64,000 bases of DNA from NCBI RefSeq assembly GCF_032854445.1, contig NC_088302.1, positions 14,937,338 through 15,001,337 of the forward strand. Reading direction: 5' to 3'. The notes beneath the pieces were generated by a model. The model saw only the letters and a program-made list of their open reading frames with translations, ran no database searches and had not been told where the DNA came from. This DNA is from Liolophura sinensis. Its lineage: Eukaryota; Mollusca; Polyplacophora; Chitonida; Chitonidae. Shown here one piece after another: positions 23,740-38,800 of the stretch. Within the stretch, counting starts at the first letter, position 1; each line of letters starts with the position of its first letter. A program made the translations under genes and the position numbers.

Positions 23740-23819
23740 TCATTGTTGTTGTTGTTGTTGCTGTTGTTGTATCAATCTGTCAATGGCCGCGTTGACATCC
23801 CCTAGGGTAGCAGCAAGAG
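23740..23819 (-). CDS. UBQLN: Ubiquilin exon 15 (UBA end and polyQ tail)
   Basis: After GATTGTTTCAG it encodes [16 protein letters not shown], then nine glutamines from a CAA/CAG run (23743-23769) and a TGA stop at 23740-23742. The phase fits exon 14. The glutamine tail is not present in vertebrate ubiquilins as I know them. Confidence 0.92.
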
Positions 23820-26800
23820 CTGAAACAATCATCATAATAACTGTGCTTGAGTGATATCAGGAAATCCTAGCATGATTTCTTAATTAAATGCTGAAGAATT
23901 TGTCACTTCTACAATGGCGTTTTTTTCTGACAATGACAAAACTGGAAGCTATGAACAGATTTGGTGTCTTGAAAAAGTTAACCTGTTTAAATTCATGAAA
24001 CTTTTTTGTTCTAAGTAAGTGTCTCCAAAAAAAATCACAATATTAGTCATTCCTTTACGTGATATGTTCAGTTTGTCAGCTTTATTTTAGTTTTCAGATT
24101 TCAAAGTCATTTGCGTAATGACCTGGGAGCCTCTCACCAATGCGGTCACTGTGAGTTCAAGTCTAGCTCATGCTGGCTTCCTCTCCGGCCATACGGGGGA
24201 AGGTCTGCCAGCAACCTGCGGATAGTCGTGGGTTTTCCCCGGGCTCTGCCAGGTTTCCTCCCACCCTAATGCTGGCAGCCGTTGTATAAGTGAAATATTC
24301 TTGAGTACGGCATAAAACACCAATCAAATAAATAAATAAATAAATAAATCAAAGTCATTTAATAATGTGATATTGTCAGCTCAGGGTTAACATAAATGTA
24401 TTTACATACAATCAAAGAATCCTATATGTTACATACATGTATGTCGTGCTGGGTGGAAGGCAACCACTTAATATTCCCACCAATGTCCAGAGAACAATGG
24501 AATATTAAAAATTTCTTGTCCCTGTACCAGTATGGTACTAAACCCACATCCCATGTAACCTACCTATTGAAACACAAGCAACTTATCTATTCGGGTTCAG
24601 CTTTCTGAAAAAACCATCTATGGCCTACACTCCCACCCCATGACATACACTGATATTTAATTTTATTTATTTGATTTGGTGTTTTACAGCATACTCAAGA
24701 ATATTTCACTTATACAACAGTGACCAACATTATGGTGGGAGGAAACCGGGCGAGTCGGGGGGAAACTCACGACCATACTCTGATTGCTGACAGACCTTCC
24801 TAGACTTGAACTCACAACAATCTCATTGGCGGGCGGCTCCTGGGTCACTGCACCGTGCTGGAATGCTAAGCCCCTCCTCAGCCACAGAGGTCCCCTTAGA
24901 CTGATACAAAACCACCTTTATTCCCGTAAGCCGAGAGCCAACTGAGTAAAGAGCATGATGGCCGTGAACATTCTAACCAAAGCAGGTCATCACACTGGAC
25001 TGCTGTATTTCAACTTCTCAAAAATCTCTTTAAGTGGCCCTGTATACAGGTGGGTCAATTACTCAGAATCAAGCTAAATGTGTCACTTGAAAAATGCTAA
25101 ACTTTAGTTGAACTATAGTGCTTCATGCTTGGAAACAATTGCTTCCTTCAGAAGTCGCTAAATTCCTAATGATTACGTGTTTTATTCTCTTTATGTCATG
25201 AGCTTCTGTGTGATGTCAGAGACACTCACCTCTAAGATTGGCTTCCCTGTCAACAAATCCCATGGAGGTAAGCTGTTCTAACTGGGCTGAATATCTATCT
25301 TCTGGAGACTGGAATAACAACAACAGGGTCCGCAAAAATAAATAAGAAAAATAACTAAAAAAAAAAAAGGAAAACCCACAAAAAATCCCATAAAATTGAG
25401 AATCACAAATCTATGCAAGCCAGATAAGGCCATCACCATCGATGGCACGATGTCATGGTACGATTGTACAAAGCCATCGCTTTATGGCATAAAATTTTAG
25501 AATAAACTGAATAGGCAAAAGAGAAAATACTGGGTATTGATCTATATTGAAGGATAAGGCTAACTTGAAAGACACACCTCAAGACTGAATCTACAGCATA
25601 AATATCACTCTGATTCACTGACCATTTGGGTTTGACCAGAGGCCATCATCTGCATCATTTGGGCCATAAAATTACTAAACTGATCCGGATTGCCGCCCGC
25701 TGCTGAGGGTGCTGATGTTGTTGATGTTGTTGTTGAAGTAGCAGGTGTTGAGGCTGGGGTGGTGGTGGTGGTGCTGGTGGTGACAGGGGGTGTGGTGGCT
25801 GCTGGGGCAGGGGAGCCTGTGGTAGTTGCAGGATTAGCTGTTGTCCCCCCTGGGGTACTTCCTGTAGCTGTGCTGCCCGGGGGCAATCCTCCTGCACCTG
25901 TTATACTGAAGATAATAGATTTATATCAACAGATATGCATAATTATTGGTAACTGATAAAACAAGACTGAATACTCATACTTTGATAAAGATAAAGAGTT
26001 AATGCGCAACTTCAGACCCAGGAGAAACCAGGCAGAAATATGAAGCAATCCCTCGGGAACAGAGCTAACAACACTATTTAACCACTATAAGCACGCGTAA
26101 AGATTCCTCAAAAACAAAATATTCCTGACATGATACTATTCCTTTTGTGGCGATGAATTAGGCAGATATGACGTCAAGTACGGCAGTTATGCTGGAATGA
26201 TGTCTGAATACATGACATCATTTGTGGCTAGCTATATGTCAGCAATGTGTGACATCCAGTCTTTCGCTTACAGGATATTAATAATCCAGCTATTTACCAC
26301 ACCAGTTTGATATATAAACCTTCACTTCCGAAACTCTATCACTTGGTAGTACTGTGTTCTATATTTCAGAGCAATTTATGACATTCGTCAGTAATAAAGC
26401 ATTCAAATTGATTGGTGTTTTACACCATACCACGGCAGTCAGCATTATGGGAAGATGGGGGGTGAACCGGGTTTTGGGAAACCCAAGGCCCTCCGCAAGT
26501 TGGTAGCAGACCTTTCCAGTCCACAGTTAATGTCTCCAGGTAGGGAAGAACTAAAGTAATCTCCTGCTATTTTTTAATACACTTTCTTCTGCTCCTTTGG
26601 GCTGCCTTTTTCATTTTTTCTGCTTGTTAAGTGGTATTATTTTGTAGCAAAGCCTACAAAGTTTCAATCAAGGTACACATTTTTCAGGAAATGGTGGCAG
26701 ATGCACACTAGGCAAAAACAGTGAAAAGCGAGAAGTCCCGTTTCATAATCCTCTGACTCTGTCAGCTGTTAACATATACGCAAATGGAAAATTAACTGTG

Positions 26801-29800
26801 AACTGTGGTTATATGGCAATGGGAAACAATAGTCAGTTATAGCCCTTGACCAAGATAGGCAGAGTACCATCTGAATGTTGATTAGGGGAACATAATTCAC
26901 TGATGTATCCCATTACAAACTGGTATAGCACACTGAATCATACCACTGTGTTACCTTCCCACAGACAACATTCACGTGGTGCTATGCCTATCTTGTATCA
27001 TTATGTATGTACATGTAAGTGTGTATGTATACTTAGGGTTTTATGTTGTACTTAATAACTTTTCAGTCACATGACAACAAGGAGTCATTAGATGTGTGTA
27101 CCTATACTGTGTCTTCTTGTGGCAAGGTGAGTCCGTGCTACCAAAGTGCTGCCGCAAAACACCAAATATGACACACCACCCAGTCACATCATACTGACAC
27201 CGGGCCAACCAGTCCTGTTTCCTTGCTCTAAACTCTCACTGATGAGTACTAAGCAAGGAAGCAACTAGTTTTAAAGTCATTGGTATGACCCGACCCGGGT
27301 TTGATCCCTGATCTCCTGAGATCGAGGTGGGCTCTCTAACCATTAGAATACCATAGCGGACTTCAACTGAATTTTAGTCCAGACTAAGGTTAATTCCGTG
27401 CTTAACTGTTAATACACTCTTGAACAACTGGGTTGAGAAGACAGTATATTGTTTTCACATCAATACAGTATACTGCTGTTTGTTACTGACCCTGTGAACA
27501 GCCCTGGAGCCTCAGTCTGTAACTGTTGCATACCCTGCTGGATCTGCATGATGGCCTGTAGAGCCCGAGGGTTGCTCATCATTCCCTGTACCTGGGGGTT
27601 CTGCATCTGGGGACAGAAAACACACACCCACTATCAATTATTTCACATTTAATCTACAGTACAACTCAGGCTAAAAGCCAAAACCAGGCAGCAGATTAGC
27701 ACGTTCCTCGAGGCCTTGTAGAGAGTTTGTAGAGCACCTTTGGAGAGCTCCAGGACAGACCTGTAGAGTCAGTGATCTGTCCACTGTGACTGATCACACA
27801 CACGTGGCCGTGCATTGTTATGCCTACGGGCTGGCTGTGGACAGTTGACTGCAGAAAATCTAGTTCTTTGTAAGAATGATTTAAAAGATTTTGAGGGGCT
27901 AACACAAAACATGTTAGTATTGAAGCACTGAAGTAAAATATCTAATGTTTGTGTTTTTCATCGCAAAGTGGCAATTTTCTTTTAAGTAGTACTCTATGAG
28001 TGGGTCCATGCAAGATTTCTAATGGATCACCAGGACTGATAAAACTAGCTCATTCTTCATCTCCCTAAAAAAAGTTAAAAAGTGGACAAACATATTTCAT
28101 TTCTTCTATAAAAAAATTTCCTTGTTGTGGGAGACATCTGCCAGTGAAAATTATCTGCAACTCAGTTAATTTAGAAAACCGAATTTACGATTTGACCCTG
28201 ACAACAACCACGCAGTATTACAATACAAATTTCATGTCTAAAAGAGGTGAAAAAAGAAAATACGATACAGGACAAGTTAGATTTTGTCAGTGTGACTTTT
28301 GTGAAGAATTTGTAGTTTGTACGAAACCATGTAGGAACAGAGCCCACATAGCAAATGAATGAAGGTGAAAAAAAAAAAGATTCATTCTAAAGATTGCTCT
28401 CCACAGAAAGAAATAATTTCCCATTTGCACCAATACACTTTATCTGAATTTCTGGATTACCGGGCACAGTGAACCTTAAATATTTTCTTTTCTGACCCTT
28501 TGATTATAAACCCTTTTCATGGAATTCATTTGACTCATTTATGCTTAACAACACATGATTTGAACCAACACCTGGATGAATTCAGGAATCAATTATTTGC
28601 GAATAGGCTTACGCACGGATCAGTAAACATCCTTTTACCAGTTGTTGCTTTTTTTTTTGGTTTGGACAGTAATGTTTTGATGTTTACTATACTTGTGGGA
28701 GGCATGAACAGCAAAGCGGATTATCGTAGGCTTAATTAAAATACTCAGAAGTGTCATGCAGACACCTGGAAAAAGAACTCTGGCAGTCTTTAGCGTCCAG
28801 CAGTGACCAGGTTAAGGAAAAATAGGCCCGTGGCATTGCATTTGGAGTAAATAATACTCACAAGTGTCAAACAACATGCAGCAGTCAAAGTAAAACAAAA
28901 CGCCAATAGCTGCAGCTACGCCTGACTGGAAGTAGCCTACAGTGAAAGGTTTGCAGCTTGAAGATGCCCGATTCTGTCTTCAATTGACATGTTTTGAGTT
29001 CTTTTCTGTTTGATATGAGGCTAACTTGGTATATTATATTATAGTATTAATGCACGATGTTTTTTAGATGTCACCTTCATACAAATGCAACAAATGATAA
29101 GACAAGAGCGTGAAGGACCACACAAAGGCCCGGCCACACTATACTGAAATGATACATCCTACCCAACATGTGGCATCTTCTCGACCATATGATGACAATG
29201 AACTGTATTTTACCAAATGCCTATTTGAATACTCAACCTGCTGTCAGCAGTGTGTCTGGTCTGACCTACCTGCTCCAGCAGCGTGGGTAAATACTGTGTG
29301 AAGTGCTGCTGTAGTTGTGGATTGCCCTGAAACATGGGGTTTGTGCCGATAATCTGAAACAAAACGTCTTAAGTGTTATGCTGATTTGATTTTTTATAGT
29401 TTGCTTAGTTTCCACGTTATTTTTGGATGCATCTGCTTGTAGATTGCCACTCCTCATGTTGACAATTATTTTTCACGACAGGGAGGAGACTGCCACGGAT
29501 GCATCATTTGTTATTCGTGATATTTTGATGCAGAAACTAACATTGCTGACTTCATAACGATGTTAGTTTCTGCATCACAATTTTTCAAGGTCTCTTATTC
29601 AAACTGCATATTAGGTTTGCGCAAAGAGAATTAAGCATCCTGTTTACAAGACCAATACATCTCGACAATATTTAAAAAAAAAATCATTCAGAATTTAAAT
29701 TCAATATTTGACTGGATGTAAAACTTCATTTGCTCCATGGAACTGCTGTGCGGAAGTAGCCGACAGGTTTACCTGCTGTGCCATCTCCGGATTGGCAGAG

Positions 29801-32800
29801 AGAGACTGTAACATGGCCTGCATGTAAGGAGCCTGTAACATATTCTGCATCATCTGCGGATTCTGTGACATCTGTCCCATCAGGCTCTGCATACCTGGGG
29901 TGTTAAACATACCTGTAACACAGAACCCACATTTAAGATGACATCAATGTGCAGCTGTTCTGACATGTCTGATGAAATGTTCCTCTTCCTTACTTAAAAA
30001 AGGCACCCACCTTCCACCCCTCAAAAGAAGTCATCACTATACACACCACAGAAATCATTTTTTTTTAAAATTACTTCACTAAATTAAATGCATTTATATA
30101 TTTGAATTCTGTGGTAGGATTTATGGACCATAATTCTACTGTTACGAATAACTGATGTCACAGAAACTTTTGATATCTTAATATTATGCCAATGACAAGG
30201 TTTCTATAAAGGCGACTTCAGGAATCAAATATTTAAATGTGATTAATTCTCTTTATGAAAGCTTTTTTCATTAAAAAATTTATATACAGTTTAGTGTTTC
30301 ATCTGTCACATTTTTGGTTATTTCCTTTATTGCACTGTGAATGCTAAGGCATTAACACACTGAAAAACAAGATTTAATGTGTGGATAAAAAAAACCTCCT
30401 TTATTTATGGATAAAATGATGTTAAAGAGTACGTATCTGGATGTAAGAAATCTTTAAACTTCATCATAATGGATAAGCATGACAAAATCTCATAATCTAA
30501 TTCCACTTCCAAAATTTTATCTTAAGTTTTACAACAAAAAAAAACACACACAACAACAACACCCGTTATTCTATCCAGTATAATATCCTGATGATCTAAC
30601 TGACTTACCAAATGCCCCAGGCAGAGGTGGAGATGTAGTTGACGAGGAGCTGCTGGCAGGCCTCGGTGTCCCACCAGAGCTCGTGGTGTTAGTGTTGCTA
30701 CTGCTACCCCCTGGGGCCCAAGGATTGGGCAGGGGCTGGGTGTTCTCCCTGCCCTGTTGACTGTCATCACTCCCACTGCCTGTGGGTATGACAGGAATAC
30801 TTCATAAAGTACACATATCCCCACACAAAAGACAGGCACTTGTCAGGAAATATTCATTGTGTACATGTACAGTTTATATCACACAAGAAATAATTATTGT
30901 CAGTTGACATTCAACTAGTGTACTTATCATACAACAGATATTCTCTTGACACTAAGCACACAGAAAGCACACTTTTCCCGCAACAGATATTGCCGTTATT
31001 ACTTAACAATCACAAAGTAGCTTAAAGAGCTACTTTAGTGTCAAGACTTGCATGTCCTAAAAGCAAGGTCAAATGATACGGATTGAAATCATTGCAATTG
31101 CTTCCTTAAATTGTAGAAAAAAAAAAATGCTTTGTATTAAAGCTGCTGTTGTTAGTTTGAGGGGATAATACAGAAAGAGAACTTTTCTGTCGTTTTCAAT
31201 TTTGCCCAATGTGATGTTGTGCTAGAGCACTTGACATCACCCAGCACTGACATATAGCCACAAATGATGTCATACTCTTAAACGCACGTGACGTCAATCC
31301 AGCATAACCCCTTTCCTCAAGATCATACCTGCCTCATTCATCGTCACATAAAGAATATTATCACGTCACATTTGGAAAATTTGAAGGAAACTGATGAGGA
31401 TTTTGTTTTTGAGGACTCTTCACATATACAGGTTAAATAGTGTTAACTATTTAACTATTTAAAATTTTTCGAACCATGGTGCTAGCTATATTCCATGGAG
31501 TATCCTTGGTATCAGTATAATATTTCCACCTAGCCTCTCTTGGGACTGAAGTACCACTTTAAGCACACAAACGAAGAACACTTACACGTACCGTTGAATT
31601 TTGAGAAGAGTCTATATGTACTTGTTAAGTACATACGGAAAATGCTCACCTGCGGCTGCTGGTGGATTGTTGACTAATGAAGCAAATGGGTTTGGGCCAA
31701 ATCCCTCCTGTGCTGCGTTCAACATAGGCTCTTGAATGTCACGGTACATGCGCTGTAGGGCATTAAACCCTCCAGGGATGCTCTGATCAACAAATACAAC
31801 CACAAGTTTTATGCCATATTCAAGAATATTTCACTTTCTACAATGGGAGATTCAAAATGTAAATCTGATGATTACAATAATGTGTACTCAAAAGATAATG
31901 TGGATAGCGATAATTTACAACAATGAAGACATTATTAATTTTCGTACATTTCAGTTTTGCTTCAACTTTTTACTTGTTTTGTGTTTTATACTGTATACAA
32001 GACTTTTTCATTTATGTAGCTGTGACACGGTTATCTGGGTGAATTCTTTCAGGGCCACAAAAAACTGTATCCAACCAATAGCCAAGTAAAATTCCTACAA
32101 TTAATGATCCAGAAAGAGTTCTAACAGTTGCTTCATGGGCTGAAAGTAATGCAAATCACTATGACATCCATCTAAAAAGCTATTCTGTAAGACAGCCTGG
32201 AAATTAGATGTCACCTGATCTCTTTAGTAATTGATTAGAGCCCAAGGCCTGTGAAATGGCTCTATTGATATTAATCTATTTTTATTTGTCTTGTAACTAA
32301 TGACCAATTGTCTTCTAGTATAATTCATTGGTCTTCTCTACCCACAAAGGGCCCATCAGTTATTCTGTCTGTAATGGAGGACCCTGCCCCACCTCATTAT
32401 ATGACTTTAAAGAGAATGCATAGCACCAGAATGTCATATTACAATATACTGTAAGATTGTAGACATTTTCCTGAAGTTTTTTCTGCAACTAAGTTGTTAG
32501 CATTTCTATTTGTGCTGTTAGTGTGAACATGAAAATCTTCATTATTCGTACTACTGCCTTATGTGGCATCAGATCAAGGCAACATACTGTAAAACAATAT
32601 ATGTCTTGGTCCTTACATTGTATAGTTGTATCCCAACAGTACAAATATGGCAAGGACACATAAAATACAAGTACAATCTGTCAACATTTTTTTGCTCTTT
32701 CAGGATAATATTCAAATGTTCATCACATATAGCACACGTAATTAACAGCTCATTCCACAATTTAACAGATAACTTCTTCAAAGAACCATGAAAAACTTTG

Positions 32801-35800
32801 TATAACAAGCCCATTGGCATTCAGGCAATTAGGAAGATCAACTATTGGGCAGTAACCCAAGGGGTCAATCAGTGCTACAGATCATTTTCAGAGGTAGCGC
32901 GGTACTCCCGACTTTTAAAAGAGAGGGAGTACTGGGAAAACCTACAGCAGTACACATTTTAAAAAATAACTCGACACTTCACTAGTTCCGGTCCCCAGCT
33001 ATACACATGGAAAGTGTGAGGTGTATTGAGTGAAAGGGGTTGAGAAAAATCGAAAGACACATATGTGCATACAAGCATAGGCCTACACAGATCTACCAGT
33101 ACAGAGATTCTTGTAGTTACATACAGGACTACAAGTATATGTATGTAAATGTTGACTTCCAAGAATTACGACTTGTCACAACATTCTAGAATAACTTAAT
33201 TATTTCAGCCCATAGGCCTACATTTATTACACCTCAACCTTGTAGGTATACTGGGTCTATCCCAATAGCTCCTCACTGACAACTTTACCTTTTCATTTTG
33301 TTTAGATAGCAGGGGCTGCAGTATTATTTCATTCTATGGTAACATGCCTAATGTGAATGGTGATTGTTTTGTTACCTGTCAAAACATATACATGTATACA
33401 TGAACATCTGTCATTTTGTGTTCAGAACATGATGTGCTTGTTATGCTTAATCCAAATGTAGGCCTCCATTAAAAGACAAAAATGTAATATTTGTGCTTTA
33501 TTTATTGGCAGTATATAGTATACATCTAAAGTGTTTCTGAACACTGGCTGTCCTAGTGATCATTGTGTTTCACTGCATTAGCTTCTCTCTAATCACCTAT
33601 ATATGTTACATTGGAAACTGGACCCTCGACTGCACGTTAACATACCACAAATAACTGTGTAGAATTAAAACCATACCTTGGGAGCAATGATTTAATGCAG
33701 TAATGTAGCTTAACTTCTTACTCATTAGTAACCCATATGATCATTTGTTTAGCCCTTTTTACATCTCCATCATGGCAAACACTAAAGAGTGTCACAAATA
33801 CAAATATTACAGTTGTCATTCTCCACAATTGTGGGTAGTGGTACAAGAGCCTTTGCTGTAACCTTCAGTTTCTGAAAACTAACACGTTGTGGAGAGTGTC
33901 ACACACGTAAACTACCTTGGAGATCTACTTTCGATTTTGACAGGACTGTTCGCTTTAAAAAATCTTGCATGTACTATAGCCTTCAGGAATTTAGGCATAC
34001 ACACAAATTGTCATGCGTATTCAGTACTGTTTTAATTTTAAAAGCATATCATCTAATTTTTAAGCGCATTTGTGCCTGCACGCCCCTTATCTGTAGCACT
34101 GGGGTTAAGGTCAAATGGCATACCCGCCGTCTGATAACTTCCACGTTCTTTATTTTCACCATTTTGGTGATTAACAAAGTGCTCAATTGCCGTAAGGTAG
34201 GCCTAAATATAATTAGGAGCTGATAAATACATGAATGTGGGCTACCTTACATGGTGTAAATCTTTTCGCTACATATGCTATCACAGGCAATCAAGGTTCC
34301 AACTGGTATGTGACATTTACCCTCACGATCCTCAAAATAGCCCAAGAGCATTCGCTAACCTTTCATGACACAAAACTAAACCAATACTAAATGAAAGCAA
34401 TCCTATCATAATTTACATTTTTATTCAATGCATAATCATAACATTTAAATCCCAACAACACAATGAAGAAAACATCACGAAAGGAAGCTAATATCTGACC
34501 ATAACACACTATTTGTTTCGTTACGTGCACTGACACGTCCTACTTGGGTGAAACTACTTCTGGCAATTTCTTCACATTTTTAAATGCTTCAATAATGTGC
34601 CTCTGGTGATTCTCACCAATAGACTCATAAAAAAATGTCCTTGTTATGTTAATGTTATGGCATAGAAAAATGGCAATTTTTGAATTGCTGTCATTGTTAT
34701 CGTATTCGTCGAATTTGCTTCATTGTCAGCTTTTGGAGATAGTCTGAGTATTTCTGTAGACCTTACATGAGATTCTCTTGAACAACCTGGGCTTACTGAT
34801 CGCTGGCACTGGCAAAATGGGCATTTTCCCCTATGCTTCAACATAGGGTGGCCATTTTGTATTCTCCCCATGCAAGGGGACCACCTCGGGCTGTCTTAAA
34901 GAATAAATTTTTTTGTCGTGTACACTGCAATCAAGGGAGCTAGCTCTTACCTCCAAGTTGCTCATGGCTCTGTCCTGACTTCTCATCAATTCCTGCATCA
35001 TGGATGGGTTACGTGCCAGCTCTAATGTCTGATCAGAAAAAGACTGAACACCTTTAGACAACTTCTAAAAGGCTTACTAAAATGTTTTTCACACATTAAA
35101 GATAAACTCAAGCTGATTAATAATCAAGACTGGATGTTTCTATTTAAAATTTTGAATTCCAAACTAGATGCTGCAATCGGGATACCAAGAAACATATGGG
35201 TACACTTACATAAACGTATAAAGGAACAAGTCCAAATTATGTAAAATTTGCCATTAATCAGAAAATGATGAAATCATTTATTTAATTAGTGGTCTGAGAA
35301 AAGTAACATTAATAAGCTGGGGCATATAGACCTGATAATTCTCAATTTATGGGTTAGTATCAAGTGTTATTTTTCTTTACCTGTCTCATTAATTCAGGGT
35401 TGTTTAACATGTGAGTGATTTCTGGGTTTCTCTGTAACAAAAAGAACAAGCAAAATTTACCCCACTGTTCATAGATATTATCACTCAAAACACACAAATA
35501 TTCAGCACTAAATCCTATTATTTGCTTAAGGGTCTTTAAACACAATTAAGGTATATACAGTGTATGTAAACAAACCATGTGTTCTGAACCCAACAATATA
35601 TATGAAGAAACAGGAATGCTTTAGTTCTGTGGGCTCAACATTTTAAGTTTGAAGAGAATACGTCGACGGGTTGAAATATTTATGCAGATATTATAATAAG
35701 TCATTGAGTGTTGTTAAATATTTATTGGAATGGTCTTTTATGCTGTATTCACAAATATTTCACATACATCACAGCAGCCAGCATCATGGTGGGGGAAAAT

Positions 35801-38800
35801 CAGGCAGAGACTGGAAAAGTGTTGTAAGATATTTCTTTCAGCCTGTATATTGTACAGTATCGATGGAGGAAAAAAGAGTGCTTAGAAAACACCAAAAAAG
35901 CTTACAATAAAGCTAAAGTAAAGCTATACAAAGAAACTTTTAAATGTGTTATATCCAGACAGAGAAGCCAGGTAAATGTCATTACCTCCATGAGTTCTCT
36001 CATTTGGGGATTGCTCATGATCAGCTGTCTCATGATCTCAGGGTTAGACATCATCTGCTGTACCATTGGGTTGTCCATTAACTGTCGTACCATGTCAGGG
36101 TTTCCCATCATCTGAAACAACATTCAAATAAATATACATGTAGTTACCAGTGAATTTTGTCTTTGAAAGTAAGAAACTCTTATTATTATTATAAAGGGTG
36201 GAGGAAACAAGAGATGAACGGTAAATCATGCAAATGACCACAGGAGCGTCGTTGAATGACTATTTTGTTGTTACCAAGGCGCCAAGCACAGTGACAGCAA
36301 GAGAACGTTCAAATCCCCTCCCCAAGGCTGACTGAACCTCAACATGTCTGTCCATATGACTTAAAGGAAAGTATCTCAGCCACTTTCCGTTGTCATTTTA
36401 GAACAACATACTGCAGCCATCACTGCATATTTAGCTGTCATCTCTCCTGTATTTGGGATACTTGCAGCTCTGTAATTAAACTGCAATTGCCACTTCAACC
36501 CACAATGTTAAAGAATGTCGTTTTCCTATACAGTTCTAGTGATGCTAAGGCCATTGTTCTAACAAGAAGAATGTAAACTATATTCTTGACATCTGGTAAA
36601 ATCCATTTCCTACCTCCCTCTGCATTCTCTGCTGTAGCTCCATGAAGTTTGCGGACCCCATGCCCATTCCGCTGAGACCCTGCAGCCCTCCCAGACTGCC
36701 CAACCCAAATGGCGTGGCCCCTACATCTGGGGTGGACTGGTTTCCTGTACTTGGTGCCTGGCTCTCCTACAACAGAAACAGCAAATATGATTTCTCAAAC
36801 ACTTGTTGGGTGTTTCAACATTAAATATGGGTTCTGGATGAAAAAACCAAAACAAAAATCACTTAAAACATTTGGTTGTTTTCATCAGTAAAAATACAAA
36901 AAACATTCCATTAAAGCTCATTTTGCATTTTGTTTCCTCTTACTTTAAATATGTACAAACTAAATCCTATGCAAATAAGGGACTTTGTAGAAAAAAATTG
37001 TTTAGCACAATAAAGATATACAAGAAATCATTCAAGTTACAATAATATTTAGGGCATGACGTGAATATTACCCAGGGATAGGAAATAGATACATGTAATC
37101 TATTTAAATCAAATGTCATACTTTTTAAATAAAAAGTTTAGTTTTTGATTTATCTTGCGCATTGAAAAGTCCAAAATGTTACTCACAGCGGCCCTTTGTG
37201 CAGCTTGCTGCTGGGACTGAAATATGACATTAATAAAAGGTACTAAAATACAGTACAAATGAACTAAGCCAATACAATAAACACCTTCGTTCTTGAAAAC
37301 GTTAATAACTTGAACTTGAACATGATTGCTCCACAGTTTTGCAGGGTTCAACTTTTCAAAGAACTAACAGAAGCACACAATTCTGGACCATACTTTGGAT
37401 TTATTTGTATACTGGGTATTTCATTTTTGCTTAATACCATACTCAAGACCTTTTCACTTATAAGATCAGTCTTGTGGGTAGAGGAAACAAAACTAAACCA
37501 TTGACCTTTGAAAGTTACCGTCCAACTTCTTTGTGTCTAACACATCTGCACCACATTAGTGAAACACAGGCGGTCTTCAATAAACATTAGACTGCAAAAA
37601 CAGGCACAGGAGTCTCGTTGACCAGTTATTATCAGGAGTGAAATGTCAATGTACCAATTCACAGAAGCTTAAACTCTTGTTTTTCGTATTATTCCAGGAA
37701 GGTTAGTTTTTGCAGCCAATGAATTTCAAAAGTTTGTACACCTTGTCAAAATCTTTCATAAACACAAATTAAATTCTGGAGTCATTACATTAGTTAAGGC
37801 GACCTTAAAATTTAAAATTGTCGCTTATGAAAAGTATTACAAACCTTTCCCTAAAAGCATAACAGCTAGCATGCAAAAACAGGACAAAGACTTACTGCTG
37901 AGGGCTGAACACCCACCCTGTTAGCAGACTTGATCACCAGATGAACTGTGAGCCCATCTTTTATCCCATGCTGGTTAAGCTTATCCCCATCTTTCAAAAT
38001 CTTCCCAGCAAATATCAAGCATATCTGCTCAACAGGAGAACCAAACTTCTTGGACACCAACTCTCTAAACTAAAATGGAAAAAGTTCATACACATTGTTT
38101 AAGTTCAAAAGTGCTGAGAATGTTTGATATTTCAAGCTTTTCACAGCGATGACCTTGTCAAAATTGAGGTAATCCCATATGATTTACAGGTGTGGCATAT
38201 ATTAGGTCCTTTTCAATAATGAATCATAGACATTGTAAAACAGCATGAAGTGGATAGAGGAGAACAACCAACCATTTACGTGTCTGAATCCTACAAAATG
38301 TTCAGACTCAACTTCAAGATAACCTGAGCTCAATTTGAGGACCTTTTTTTATATTCTGAGCTCTTAAGAATGAACGAATGGTCATTTTAATCTCTAGGCT
38401 CTTTCACCATTTAGATTACATCATGCTGGTGTGTTTGATGTAACATCCTTGCTTTCACACAAGGAAGATTTTTCAGAGTAAGTCTCTCCTGTAATATGTC
38501 ATCCTATTCTTTCAGCTCTTCCCCATACTGAAAAGGCCTTCTTACCTTCCTAAACTGGCCTGAAAGCCAAGATGTCACCAAACTGAAATGGCCATCTGGC
38601 CATCCCTACTATTTTCCCTATGATGCAATGAGAACAGCCTGTTATCAAATATAATTCACGGTTATTACAGGCACAGTTTTCAGAATATCTTCCTCTGCTG
38701 TTCATTTGCCATATTTCAGCTCATCGTCAGCTTACCACTGCTTCAGGCAAGTGAAGCGCCCATATTTTTTTAGGTGCAGAAAGACATTAGGTGTACAGTT

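Noticed and set aside
25655-25956. Gln/Pro-rich minus frame and Val/Gly-rich plus frame
   Set aside because: Shadows of ubiquilin exon 13, whose own frame joins in phase with both neighbours.
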